Counted from the first letter of the stretch, positions 7,950 to 17,359 are shown. The stretch is 64,000 nt of DNA from CBDCYS01 sp965226185 (GCA_965226185.1 CBDDCT010000003.1:310001-374000), one strand, 5' to 3'. Translations and numbers: made by a program. The notes: generated by a model from the sequence alone, not told the origin.

Positions 7950-8609
7950 GAAAGCGCCGGGATAAACCGGCGGGGAGTAGGGGATGAAAGAGCCCCACAG
8001 TGAAGGAGTAGCGAACCACGCTGACCTCGAGTCATGCGCCGGCGATGGCGACATCGCGGGTGAAGCGTTGACAGAGGCACTGGCGGGCCGCCTATCGAGC
8101 CGCGAAATACCTAGATTCAGGTGCCGACCTTGTGGACAGAAGGGGAAGGCCATATCAATCGTCGCGCTATCGCAAGCGGCGTGCGAACCCGGCGCGGTCG
8201 GAGACCCCGTGCACGTCAGGAAACTCCCTGCGCGAGAACCGGGAGACCTCGGAGGCGCCTGCCGCGAAGTGGCAGGCCGGTGGGGGAAGGCGACAGCCGC
8301 AGGCCCCACGCGTACGCCGCCGAGGAGTCGGACCGGGCCGTAGTATCCGCGAAGGGTCCGAACAAGGGCGGGCAACCGTCGGCGGAGGATCTGGAGGGAA
8401 GGGCCGGGACCGAGGAGAACGTCGTCGGGTGCGCCACGGACCGCACACAGAGGCGGACAGGCCGTGCCCCAAGCGCTGGACGGCGTGCGGAGCGGAAGCT
8501 GTTGTCGGGCTTGCGCTGACGCCATTATCCGAGGTAAGAGCCGTATGAGTCAACGCTCACGTACGGATCTGTGCGGGGGGTGCCGGGCGACCGGCATCCC
8601 TACCGCGAC
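7950..8609 (+). ncRNA. Internally deleted group II intron (ORF remnant plus domains V/VI)
   Basis: The 3' end shows a group II intron domain V hairpin at 8538-8570 (GAGCCGTATGAG-TCAA-CGCTCACGTACGGATC) followed by a domain VI-like hairpin (GGGGGGTGCCGG...CCGGCATCCC) and the 3' end TACCGCGAC at 8609. The upstream part encodes the KEPHSEGVANHADLESC peptide often seen at the 5' side of bacterial group II introns, and a second frame (ESDRAVVSAKGPNKG to RTQRRTGRAPSA) matches the N-terminal leader of intron reverse transcriptase/maturases. The frame then jumps to the 3' domains, so nearly the whole reverse transcriptase is missing. The usual G.U wobble of the catalytic triad pairing appears as G.A here. 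The 5' boundary is approximate. Splicing in trans is possible in principle but not shown. Confidence 0.75.
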
Positions 8610-8610
8610 T

Positions 8611-8668
8611 CATCAGCCCATCAGCCCCATCAGCCCGGTGACTGTCCCCATCAGCCCCCATCAGCCCA
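8611..8668. repeat. CATCAGCCC tandem repeats
   Basis: Five or six 9-10-base units CATCAGCCC(C), interrupted once by GGTGACTGTCCCC, directly behind the intron 3' end and upstream of the methyltransferase gene. GGTGACTGTCCC is also the arm of the REP-like palindrome at 13112-13149. Confidence 0.7.
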
Positions 8669-8701
8669 ACATTCTGCACCTGATATGATTTATATGTCAC
8701 A

Positions 8702-11027
8702 ATGGCAAGGTCTACGTCTGCCATGTTGCTCCCCCAGCTACTGGACACGCTTGGCTACCAAGACAACCCTAACTTTCTCACAGGAAATAAGTTAACTCTC
8801 GATTTCGACCACGCCCACCTCTATCGTCGGGCGCAGGTGGAGGTGGCGGGCGGGGGATGCTCACTCCAAGGAGTCTACGCACTTCGGGCGGAGATATTTG
8901 ACCAATCGGCCCAGTCTGTCCCGGTCGTTTACGTTTGTGAGGCCAAAACCGAGGACGAGGCGAACTGTATCCACAATCGCGTCTGGAACCAGAGCATCGT
9001 CCCGTTCCTGATTGTCTGTGGTCCCAGATTCGTTCGGCTCTACTCTGGATTCAAATACACCAAAAGCCATACCGATAATGGTCTGCTAAAGCCGCTGTCA
9101 GGGCTCAACGAAGCTGCTTCGGCTCTCAAAGCGTTTAGCGCCCAATCGATCGACCACGGTCTTCTGTGGTCGGACTGGGGCCAGGCGGTGACACCGGAAA
9201 CCCGGGTGGACTGGAAGCTCCTAGAAAGCCTCCAGGATCTCGACCAAGAGCTTCAAAAAGCCGGAGTCGGTGACCGCGACGTCTCCCACTCTTTGATAGG
9301 AACGTTCGTCTACCTCAGATACCTGAAGGACCGAGACATCCTCTCCAGTTGGAAGCTGGAGACTTGGGGCATCGAACTCGAATCTGTCTTCAGTCGAAAG
9401 GCGTCTCTGAAGGCATTTTACACCCTCCTTGACCACCTGCGGAAATGGCTGAACGGCGAGGTCTTCCCTCTGCCTGAGGGATCTCGAAAGACGATCCGCA
9501 AGGGCCACATTCAACTGCTAGCCGGCACGTTCTACGGAGACCGGCCGGCGAGCGGCCAACTGTCTCTGTTTGATGCATACGACTTCTCTTTCATTCCCAT
9601 CGAAACTCTCTCTGTCATTTACGAGCAATTCCTCCACGCGAAACCAGGCACGACCGGTCGTGAGCAAGGCGCTTACTACACTCCTATGCCTATCGTGAGT
9701 TACATGGTGGAGAAACTCGAGGAGCGAAAGCCGCTGCGACGGGGCGTTCGGGTTCTTGACCCATCTTGCGGCTCCGGGGCATTCCTGGTCTACGCCTACA
9801 GAAAACTTATTGAAAAGCTCCGTGCCAAAAACGGGGGAGTTCGTCCCAAGCTGACCGAGCTTCGCGAACTCCTAACAGAGCACATTTTCGGAGCCGACAT
9901 TGACCCGGAAGCCTGCTGCGTTGCTGAGCTGAGCCTGATCCTGACCCTCCTCGACTACGCCAACCCCCCGGACCTGTCGGCGACCTCATTCAAGCTCCCG
10001 GCACTGCGCGGACGGAACATCTTCCGAGGAGACTTCTTTGACGAGTCGTCGCCATGGTTTGGTGGTCAGAAATACGACTGGGTCATTGGCAACCCTCCGT
10101 GGACCACGATTCGCTCGACCGATGCCAGCACGCAAAACACCGTGGCTTACAGATGGATAGTCGAACACAAGCTAGACCGTCCAACAGGCGGCAATCAATT
10201 GGCCGAGGCATTCGCCTGGCGGGTTACGGACGTCGCCAAGCAAGACGGAGTCGTAGGCCTGCTGATGCCGGCGATGACCCTTTTCAAGGACGAATCGCGT
10301 GCTTTTCGCCGCGCCTTCTTCCAAGAAAACCAGCTCTGGTCGGTAACCAACTTCTCGAACTTAGCGGAAGTGCTCTTCGGCCGCCGGTCTCGGGTCCCGG
10401 CGGCAGCGTTGCTCTACTCCCCCGGCCGGGAGCCCGCGAACGGCGACAGTGAACCGCACCGAGTCGAGGTTTATTCGCCTCTCGTAGCCAACAGGCTGTC
10501 CCACTTGACTGGCAAAAAGAAACGTCGCACACAAACCTGGAACTTGGTTGTTGACGCCTCCGAAATCCGTGACGTTCCTTACCGCCGCATATCAGAAGGC
10601 GACGGTCTTTCATGGAAACTGGCTGCCTGGGGTTCCGAGGCCGACCGAAAGTTGTTGTCTTCTCTTCAACAGAGAGGATTCCAGAAGCTTCGTGATCTTG
10701 AAAACAATGGTCGATTGTTTATTTCCAAGGGATTGGAACTGAGGACGAAGAATGCTGAAAAAGCCCTTGAGCACCATCCCAAGTTGGCCGGGACGCCGAT
10801 GCTTGACATGGAGAAGCTCCGCGGATGTCGCCGTGTCTTCGTATTCCCCGAGGAAGCAATTGTTACGCTTCCTGAAACTCGAGCGTACTGTAGGAAAGGG
10901 CGTTACAGGACTCCAATGAGGGTTTGCCAGCCGCCACACATCATCGTAAGCAAAGCCCGTACTTTCGCCGTGTTTACCGACAGGCCCCTTATTGTTCCGC
11001 CTGGCCAAGTCGGAATATTGGGTGACA
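8702..11027 (+). pseudogene. N-terminal part of an N6-adenine DNA methyltransferase (type IIG/Eco57I-like), split by a MITE
   Basis: Residues 1-775 of what was a 1037-residue protein. The N-terminal region (LDFDHAHLYRRAQVEV, VPVVYVCEAKTEDEA) has an E-A-K triad compatible with a PD-(D/E)XK nuclease. Motif I is DPSCGSGAFLVYAYRKL near residue 357, GADIDPEA follows, and motif IV is NPPW near residue 465, so the target base is adenine. After GILGD the frame runs into the inserted element and stops 2 codons later. A TATGAT -10-like box at 8683 is only about 14 bases from the ATG and no Shine-Dalgarno is seen, so leaderless translation is possible. All motifs needed for methylation lie in this half; activity without the C-terminal target-recognition half is doubtful. 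Confidence 0.85.
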
Positions 11028-11557
11028 CCTGAATTATGCACAGATTCACTTTGCGAGTGTGGCTGCGTTCGTAGCGGGTTGGCGGTCGTCGTGAGGTGGT
11101 AGCTCGGCAACTGGTCTTTTGGCTTCTCCGTCCCCGGTTTCCCTTCCCGCCCAGATTCCGCGTCGTCAAAACCTCGCTCGGAAGTGACGTGTTTCCAGTG
11201 CGTTACGGCTAGTGCATAAAATTTTATGCATAGCGCATAGCCAGGCTCTCAGATCAGCGCCCTCCCGACCACCGGCAGAAAGCCGCCGTAGGGAGTCGGC
11301 TTCTTGCCGCGGAAGTGGTAAGGCGTCGAAGCCCCGATTTTATTGGGTCGCGAGGCCGTCACGGCTGGGCCTTGTTGGACGGGCCTTTGGGAGCTATGCT
11401 GTTTTCGTCTGGTAACCATGTGGGTGACCTCCTTGGGGTTGGCTGGCGAAGCTGGGATCTTTGCCAGCCTACCTTTTTACCCCATGTTTTCGGGGGTTCC
11501 CAATGGTCCCTTGCGGCTCAGCCCTCCTCAGGTCCACGCCGCAGTGCATAATTCAGG
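11028..11557 (-). mobile_element. 530-bp MITE-like internal-deletion derivative of the IS1380 element
   Basis: Bounded by 14-bp perfect inverted repeats CCTGAATTATGCAC (11028-11041) and GTGCATAATTCAGG (11544-11557) with a 5-bp target duplication TGACA on each side (11023-11027 and 11558-11562). Read on the minus strand it matches the left end of the IS1380 element at 55471, including the transposase start (MVTRRKQHSSQRP) for about 50 codons, then jumps to the right end, which carries the TGCATAAAATTTTATGCA palindrome. About 1.3 kb of transposase is deleted. It cannot transpose alone but keeps both ends. Confidence 0.9.
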
Positions 11558-12350
11558 TGACAGCAACGATGAAACTTTCCTTCGGGCGTTGTCGCTCTTC
11601 CTAAGCTCTAGCTTCGCGAAATACCATCAGTTCTTTCTAAGCCCCGAATTCGGCGTCAAGAGAGAGATTGCCACCTTGTCCGCGCTGCGCGAGCTGCCGA
11701 TACCGTTGGCAAGAACGCCAAGAAGCAAACTCCAAGAATGGGCTGACCTGCACCGGGAGCTGGTGGCTGCTTCTAGCCAAGCTGCCACTAACGGCGGCAA
11801 GCAGTCTCAGTTTGACTCCCTGCTTCACCAGTTGGACGAGATGGCAAACGATGCTCTACGACTGAGCAAGGCGCAGCGTGCTCGTGTCCATGATCTGGTC
11901 CACGTCAAACTGGGTCTGAGCGACGGGAAAACCGAAGAATTCGCCGTCAGGAGTCCATCGACGGATGAACTCTCGGATTACGTTCACACATTGTGCTCCC
12001 AGCTAGACGCTTTTTTAGGTGAATCTTCGTCGATGTGGCACAGCCTCACGGTTGTTCCAGGAGAGTCTACTGGTGTGGTGGAGATCGACCTTCGGGAGGA
12101 ACCAAGAACAGCCCAGCCCGTACGAGTCCTCAATGGCTCTTCGTCAGGCGCCTCAGACCTGTTGTCTCTGCCCAAACAACTCCTGGAGCAACGTTCCCAG
12201 TGGCTGTACTTCCAGCGAAACTTGCGTGTCTATCAAGGGACGAAAACCTACCTTTTCAAACCCATGCAGCGATTTCACTGGACCCGCAGCCAGGCCTATC
12301 AAGACGCCAATGAAATCATAGCCGAAACTCTCGCCTCCGGATCCGAGTAA
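11558..12350 (+). pseudogene. C-terminal part of the split DNA methyltransferase (target-recognition region)
   Basis: In frame with the N-terminal part once the MITE and one TGACA copy are removed: the junction reads G-D-S-N-D-E-T-F. It contains FLRALSLFLSSSFAKYHQFFLSPEFGVKREIATLSALRELPIP, typical of the target-recognition half of Eco57I/type I-like methylases, and ends with a basic, aromatic segment (QRFHWTRSQAYQDANEII). An open frame reaches back into the MITE to 11343 but has no natural start. Stop at 12350, 8 bases before the next gene. Confidence 0.85.
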
Positions 12351-12358
12351 CCTTCGCA

Positions 12359-13006
12359 ATGCCATCTGCCGGATATAGCGACAACAAGCCTCACTACTGG
12401 CAAGCATTCCGGCAAAACTGCCACGAACTGCTCGCGATGGGTTATGAGCGTCTTGACCCTCCGTCGTTCTGTGATACCGAGGAGCCGGCAATCACGGGCG
12501 AACTCGTCCGGTCGATGAAGGAGGTACAGGAACTCGAAGATGTGCCCGACTGGGTCATTCCGCTTGCCGTCGCCGATGACCCACCCCAAAACGTCGAAGG
12601 GCGACTGGGTAAGAAGCGCCGCCGGATCGACATCGAATTTGAGCGCGGCCAGCGTGGTCCGCGACCACGTTTTCGTTTCGAGGCAAAGAGACTGCACGAT
12701 TCGCCGTCTCTTCGTGCATATCTAGGCCGAGACGGCCTTCAGCTTTTTGTCCAAGGTGTCTATGCGCCTGACGACCACGAAGCCGGCATGCTCGGCTATG
12801 TCCAAACCGAAACGCCTACCTCGTGGTCCCGGAAACTGGGACAAAGGCTCTCGTCAAACTCCGGTGCATACCGGATTCCACACGACGGCCACCTGCAGCG
12901 AGTACAATTGACCGACCGGATAATGAATAGCCACCGATCCAAGCACAACCGTCCGAGTCCGAACGGCCCGATCACTATCTTCCACACATTTCTACTTTTC
13001 TGTTAA
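12359..13006 (+). CDS. Putative PD-(D/E)XK-type nuclease partner of the methyltransferase
   Basis: A 215-residue protein encoded 8 bases after the methyltransferase stop. The segment RRRIDIEFERGQRGPRPRFRF, followed by EAKRL, has the D...E-x-K spacing of PD-(D/E)XK nucleases; then YLGRDGLQLFVQGVYAPD and AGMLGYVQTE, and a C-terminus with SHRSKHNR and ITIFHTFLLFC. I do not recognise a named family. Inference: it acts with the methyltransferase as a restriction or DNA-defence module. The gene looks full length although its partner is disrupted, so it may no longer be needed or regulated. Confidence 0.6.
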   Translation: MPSAGYSDNKPHYWQAFRQNCHELLAMGYERLDPPSFCDTEEPAITGELVRSMKEVQELEDVPDWVIPLAVADDPPQNVEGRLGKKRRRIDIEFERGQRGPRPRFRFEAKRLHDSPSLRAYLGRDGLQLFVQGVYAPDDHEAGMLGYVQTETPTSWSRKLGQRLSSNSGAYRIPHDGHLQRVQLTDRIMNSHRSKHNRPSPNGPITIFHTFLLFC

Positions 13007-13111
13007 GTCTCTGCTCCCCAAGGGCACCTTGCTCATGAGGAAGGGAGCGGTTCTGCGACAGGCGGTTCCTATCTCGCCGCAGACTGTCCGTCGGCCATCA
13101 CAAGTGAGCGC

Positions 13112-13149
13112 CGGTGACACTCGTGCCGAAGGCGAAAGGGACAGTCACC
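13112..13149. repeat. REP-like palindrome next to a RAYT fragment
   Basis: GGTGACACTCGTGCC at one end and GGGACAGTCACC at the other form an imperfect inverted repeat. It abuts the 3' end of a REP-associated transposase fragment, the usual arrangement of REP sequences and RAYT genes. Confidence 0.6.
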
Positions 13150-13449
13150 TTAACTCATTTTCGCGCTGTGGGCGAGGGGTTTTGGCGGCTCTGGCCCTGG
13201 TTTTTGCCGCGTCAGCGTTCTCTGCAGACGCGCTTCCAGCTCCGAGATGAACTCTGGACTGCCCAGCGGCCGGCCGGTCCGGGTTGCCTGACGCAGCCGC
13301 GCGGCGTGTTGCTCCTCCGGCGTCGCCGCCGCCAAAACCTCGCCCCAGTCGTTGAGAGGACACAACTCACTCCAAGCCTCCCGATCGAGCAGGTTCGTCG
13401 GGTCCTTTCCGGTCACATGGGCGTCCGCACTCGACCATTCGTAGCTCAC
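13150..13449 (-). pseudogene. C-terminal fragment of a REP-associated tyrosine transposase (RAYT)
   Basis: The frame reads YEWSSADAHVTGKD, then LLDREAW, and near the end ATRTGRPLGSPEFISELEARL, the characteristic C-terminus of RAYT (Y1 transposase, IS200-like) proteins. The N-terminal catalytic HUH and Tyr part is absent, so only about 90 codons remain. It ends beside a REP-like palindrome. No function expected. Confidence 0.75.
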
Positions 13450-13478
13450 CGCCTCAACGACAAGGCTCTGGGCCTCTG

Positions 13479-13817
13479 GCCTCTCTCACCGAGGACGCCC
13501 ATCCCATTCACCTGCACCTCGTGATGTTTCGGGTGCTTGACCGCGTTCCCTTCGATGCAGAGGCGTTCGCGACGGCACAGGAAGCGTTCATCGCTGGTGG
13601 AAAGGCCGGTCCTCCTCCTACAGCCACCGATTTTGCGACAGACAAAGCTATTCCGCCGCACGCCTGGGAGAAAGGGCTGAAAGATACGGTGATTGCCAAC
13701 CCCGGTGAGATCACTCGCTTTATGGCGACGTTCGATCTGCCTGGATTGTATGTGTGGCATTGCCACATTCTCGAGCATGAGGACAACGAGATGATGCGGC
13801 CGTACTATGTGGGCTAA
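13479..13817 (+). pseudogene. C-terminal fragment of a multicopper oxidase
   Basis: Translation from about 13479 reads LTEDAHPIHLHLVMFRVLDRVPFD and later FDLPGLYVWHCHILEHEDNEMM. HPIHLH and HCHILEHEDNEMM are the two copper-binding segments of the third cupredoxin domain of CotA/bilirubin-oxidase-like enzymes. The first two domains are missing and the sequence runs straight into the RAYT fragment. A relic of a deletion. Confidence 0.85.
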
Positions 13818-14076
13818 ATCGCCCGCCTGGCCACATTGGCCCAAGCTGCTTCGCCCCTGTGGCCGGGACCGGGACGCGGCAGCACCTTTTCTGTGGTCGC
13901 GGTAGGGATGCCGGTCGCCCGTCACCATCAATATTGGGACCGTTGGTCTCAATCCCAAGTGATTGAGCACGAGTCAGAAGCGCGGACTATCCCGCTTGGC
14001 CGCAAGATGAATTTGTGTTGCATGCTACGATATCTCGAAGTTCGTATCATAAGGGAACAGCCAAAGGAGTGAGACT

Positions 14077-15576
14077 ATGCTCGAAGTTCTGCCTGAAGTC
14101 GAGACCGAAGTACAGGAATTTCTGTCATCGCAGCCCGTGAAGATGTTCGTCGGGGGTGAATGGACGGATTCCCAGAGTGGAAAGACCTTTGCCACCAGTG
14201 ACCCCGGCGAAGGTAAAGAGCTGGCCCAGGTGGCCGAGGGTGATGCCGCCGATATCGACCGCGCCGTCGACGCAGCCTGGCAGGCCTTTCATACAAGCGG
14301 GTGGGCCACCATGCCCGCGAACGATCGGGCGGTGATTCTGCACCGGTTAGCCGACCTGATCGACAAGCACCACAAACCGCTGTCACAGCTGGAGTCGCTC
14401 GACGTCGGCAAGCCGTACCGCCAGGCCGCTGACTTCGACATCCCACATACGGCGAACACGTTTCGCTACTACGCGGATCTGATGGTTCACACCCGCCGCA
14501 CGGAGCCGATTGCGCTTGCCGGCTTTGATGCCCGCACGGTGCGGGCCCCCTATGGCGTTTGTGCTTTCGTCCTTCCTTGGAACTTTCCTTTCCTGCTGAT
14601 GGGTTGGGGATTTGCGCCGGCTCTTGCCGCGGGGAACACTGTCGTTCTGAAACCGGCTGAGGACACCCCACTCTCGTCGCTGTATTTCTGCAAATTGGCG
14701 GAAGAAGCCGGTGTGCCGAAAGGTGTCATCAACGTGGTTCCTGGTTATGGGGAAACCGCTGGTGCGGCCCTGGCGGGCAACCCGCGCATCAAGAGGATGT
14801 CGTTTACAGGTTCGCCGGAGGTGGGCCGCCTGGTTGGCGAGGCCTGTGGCCGCAACCTGGTGCCGGTCAAGCTCGAACTCGGCGGCAAAGGGGCGGCGGT
14901 GCTCTTTGATGACATTGACATCGACAGCACCGCCCAGGCGCTAGCTGAAGCTCTCACGCTCAACACTGGACAGGTTTGCTGCACCGCGACCCGGTGGCTC
15001 GTCGATGAGAAGATCTGCGAGTCCCTCGTCGGCAAGGCCTCTTCCATTCTGAGCAACATGCCGATCGGTCATGGCTCTGATCCGAAGACCCAAATGGGGC
15101 CGCTGGTGAGCGAGACGCAGCGGACCCGGGTCCTGGACTACGTGGAGAGAGGGGAGAAAGAAGGCGCCAAGGCTCTGCTTGAGGGCGGCACAGCAACCGT
15201 TGCCGGCCACGAAGGTGGCTACTACGTGAAACCCGCGCTGCTGACCGGCTCGCCGGATAACGCCTGCTTCCGGGAGGAGATTTTCGGGCCGGTGGCTTAC
15301 GTGATGCCTTTCAAAACGGAGGAGGAAGCCCTCGAACTGGTGAACCGCTCCCAGTATGGGCTGGCCAACAGCGTTTGGAGTGCCGACCTCGACCGGGCCA
15401 ACCGCGTAGCCGAGCAGATGGTTGCCGGCAATAGCTGGATCAACGCTCACAATCTTTTTGCGCACGGACTGCCCTATGCGGGGGTCAACCTGAGCGGCCT
15501 CGGCGGTGGCGTGCTGTCGCCCGAGACGCAGTTCGATTACCTGCGTCCGCAGTCGATCGCTCGCGTGCTGGGCTGA
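14077..15576 (+). CDS. NAD(P)-dependent aldehyde dehydrogenase
   Basis: A 499-residue enzyme oxidising an aldehyde to its acid. AAAGGAG lies 7 bases before the ATG. Conserved blocks: PWNFPFLLMGWGFAPALAAGN (cofactor fold), LKPAEDTPLS, SFTGSPEVG, the general base in LELGGKG, and the catalytic cysteine in NTGQVCCTATR, then EIFGPV. Closest in appearance to betaine-aldehyde/gamma-aminobutyraldehyde-type ALDHs, but the substrate cannot be fixed. The protein has a 20-residue N-terminal extension. It stands alone between decayed regions. Confidence 0.93.
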   Translation: MLEVLPEVETEVQEFLSSQPVKMFVGGEWTDSQSGKTFATSDPGEGKELAQVAEGDAADIDRAVDAAWQAFHTSGWATMPANDRAVILHRLADLIDKHHKPLSQLESLDVGKPYRQAADFDIPHTANTFRYYADLMVHTRRTEPIALAGFDARTVRAPYGVCAFVLPWNFPFLLMGWGFAPALAAGNTVVLKPAEDTPLSSLYFCKLAEEAGVPKGVINVVPGYGETAGAALAGNPRIKRMSFTGSPEVGRLVGEACGRNLVPVKLELGGKGAAVLFDDIDIDSTAQALAEALTLNTGQVCCTATRWLVDEKICESLVGKASSILSNMPIGHGSDPKTQMGPLVSETQRTRVLDYVERGEKEGAKALLEGGTATVAGHEGGYYVKPALLTGSPDNACFREEIFGPVAYVMPFKTEEEALELVNRSQYGLANSVWSADLDRANRVAEQMVAGNSWINAHNLFAHGLPYAGVNLSGLGGGVLSPETQFDYLRPQSIARVLG

Positions 15577-15833
15577 GGCAACTAGTGTAGGTTGGAGAGG
15601 ACCCCGCTGGGATTGGGAATCCTGTCTGTGCGGGCCCGCCCGGGCGATCAACTTTTCAGCGAGCGTGGGTGGCGAGCTTGTGCTTGTCAGGCCCATCGCA
15701 GCAGGGTTTTTCTCCAACTTTGACGTCCACCAGCAGCAAAGGCGCCCGTCGAAACTGGCCAGGAAGGCGCACAGTTTTCGCCTGACGGGGGGAAGTCGGG
15801 GACAGTTCGGGGAGGGAGCCCGAACTCCTGAGA

Positions 15834-16155
15834 TCAACGGGTACGAGGCGATACGCTGGTGAAGGATGGGGCCTTGCGCAGGGGCCGGGGGAGTTTCCCA
15901 ATGCGGGCTGGGGCCCCGCAGGGGTCCACGGTTTTCTGGGCGTTGAGCCAGAATTCCGGGGTTGTTCGGAAGGCGGCGGCGAGTTTGAGCGCCATCTCCG
16001 CGGTCACGGAGGTGGCCGTTCACGATTCGATTGATCACCTTGACGTCGCAGCCGACGTGACCGGCAATCTGCTTCCGCGTCATTCCAAGCGGCAGCCGGA
16101 ACTCCTCCCGCAGGATCTCGCCCGGCCGCGCGGGTGGTCTTCGCCGTCTCATCAT
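15834..16155 (-). pseudogene. higA: Frameshifted HigA-type antitoxin gene
   Basis: On the minus strand from ATG 16155: MRRRRPPARPGEILREEF, then LPLGMTRKQIAGHVGCDVKVINRIVNG, the HTH of HigA/VapI antitoxins. The frame then breaks by an apparent 2-base deletion; in the next frame the natural continuation is found: SVTAEMALKLAAAFRTTPEFWLNAQKTVD. All parts of the domain are therefore present, in two frames. The 257 bases between this and the aldehyde dehydrogenase hold no gene that I can support. Confidence 0.8.
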
Positions 16156-16175
16156 GCCCATCCCATTATGGCTGT

Positions 16176-16430
16176 TCAGTGGCAACCGCGGATGCCCGCA
16201 TCGGCGGGACCGGACTCGGTCCAGCGAAAGATGATCCGCCATGGGCCGTTGATGCGCATGCCGTGAAAATCCGCGAAGTCTCCCTTCAACTTGTGATGAC
16301 GCCGGGAAAATGGCCCGTGAGCAAGAAGGCGGGGAGGCTTTTATCTCAGATGGATGGCGTCGAACCGCTCTGGCGGAAAGGGATGGAGCCCCCTGAGGCC
16401 GGCCGGGACGTTTTCGTGCGGGGTAGAATA
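16176..16430 (-). pseudogene. higB: Decayed HigB-type toxin gene
   Basis: Upstream of higA on the same strand, the usual higBA order. The minus-strand translation gives ERFDAIH followed by a stop, then HKLKGDFADFHGMRINGPWR and IIFRWTESGPADAGIRGCH before a TGA at 16176. These are the C-terminal RelE-like strands of HigB (G-x-RINGPWRI-x-FRW). The N-terminal part is not readable and an internal stop is present, so the toxin is dead along with its antitoxin. Confidence 0.7.
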
Positions 16431-16435
16431 GGGCC

Positions 16436-16657
16436 ATGCGAATCAGGACCGGGGAAGCCGCGGGAAGCCGCATCATTCTAAACGGGCCAGCACTGGAAGG
16501 GCCGGAGAGCGCGGGGGCCGGCGAGGTTGCGGTGCCTTGCGCGGACCGGGCGGGGGAAGCGACCGGCGACGGCGTTCATTTTTGGGCGATGGGCGAGGCG
16601 GGCCGCTGCGAAACGCTGGATGCGGCCGGCGTGCTGTCCCGATTTCGGCGCTCATGA
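16436..16657 (+). CDS. Possible small hypothetical protein
   Basis: A 73-codon frame starting ATG shortly after TAGAATAGGG (a -10-like TAGAAT). Gly/Ala-rich, with no recognised motif. It ends 14 bases before the nicotinamidase start and could be a leader gene or simply chance in GC-rich DNA. Confidence 0.25.
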   Translation: MRIRTGEAAGSRIILNGPALEGPESAGAGEVAVPCADRAGEATGDGVHFWAMGEAGRCETLDAAGVLSRFRRS

Positions 16658-16671
16658 GGGTTCGCACTCAG

Positions 16672-17286
16672 ATGTCCGCGCTGATTCTGGTCGATCTGCA
16701 AAACGACTTCATGCCAGGGGGCGCTCTCGCGGTTCCCGATGGAGACGCGGTTATCCCGGTTGCCAACCGGCTTGCGCAGTCCTTCGACCTGGTTGTGGCG
16801 ACGCAGGACTGGCACCCGCCGGGCCACGGTAGTTTCGCGTCCCAGCACCCGGGCAAGAATCCGGGGGATACGGTCGAGCTGGATGGACTTCGTCAGGAGC
16901 TGTGGCCCGACCATTGCGTCCAAGGCACGAGTGGCGCCGAGCTGCATGACGGCCTCGATGTCAGGCGGATCACGCGGATTTTTCAGAAGGGAACGGACCC
17001 GCGTATCGACAGCTATAGCACGTTCTTCGACAATGCACACCTCAAGTCCACGGGTCTTGGCGATTACCTCAAGGAAAAGGAAGTCAGCGAGGTTTACCTG
17101 ATGGGGCTGGCGACCGATTACTGCGTGAAGTTTAGCGTCCTCGACGCCGTGGAGCTGGGGTTTAAGGCCAACGTGATTCAGGACGGCTGCCGCGGAATCG
17201 ATCTGCAAGCAGGAGATGTGAGCAAAGCGATCGATGAAATGAAAACTGCCGGCGTCGTGATCGTTTCCAGCGCGGCTCGCCCATAG
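16672..17286 (+). CDS. pncA: Nicotinamidase (bifunctional nicotinamidase/pyrazinamidase)
   Basis: A 204-residue isochorismatase-fold enzyme hydrolysing nicotinamide to nicotinate in NAD salvage. Catalytic Asp in ILVDLQNDFMPGGAL; metal-ligand region in TQDWHPPGHGSF; WPDHCVQGT; nucleophile Cys in GLATDYCVKFSVLDA. Full family length. ATG 16672 starts just before the first strand (SALILVDLQ); ATG 16654 would add six residues and is also possible. The NUDIX hydrolase gene 73 bases downstream could also act on NAD-related nucleotides. Confidence 0.92.
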   Translation: MSALILVDLQNDFMPGGALAVPDGDAVIPVANRLAQSFDLVVATQDWHPPGHGSFASQHPGKNPGDTVELDGLRQELWPDHCVQGTSGAELHDGLDVRRITRIFQKGTDPRIDSYSTFFDNAHLKSTGLGDYLKEKEVSEVYLMGLATDYCVKFSVLDAVELGFKANVIQDGCRGIDLQAGDVSKAIDEMKTAGVVIVSSAARP

Positions 17287-17359
17287 GACAGCAACTCATG
17301 GGAACGCTGATGGCGGAAATACCAGACGGCTGGCTAAAGCGCGGAAGAGCAATCTGAGA

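Noticed and set aside
13029..13524. Open frames on the plus strand over the RAYT fragment
   Set aside because: The minus strand carries the recognisable RAYT C-terminus; plus-strand frames show no family features.
14941..16476. A 511-codon open frame on the minus strand
   Set aside because: It is antisense to the aldehyde dehydrogenase and then crosses the higBA relics; no family resemblance in that frame.
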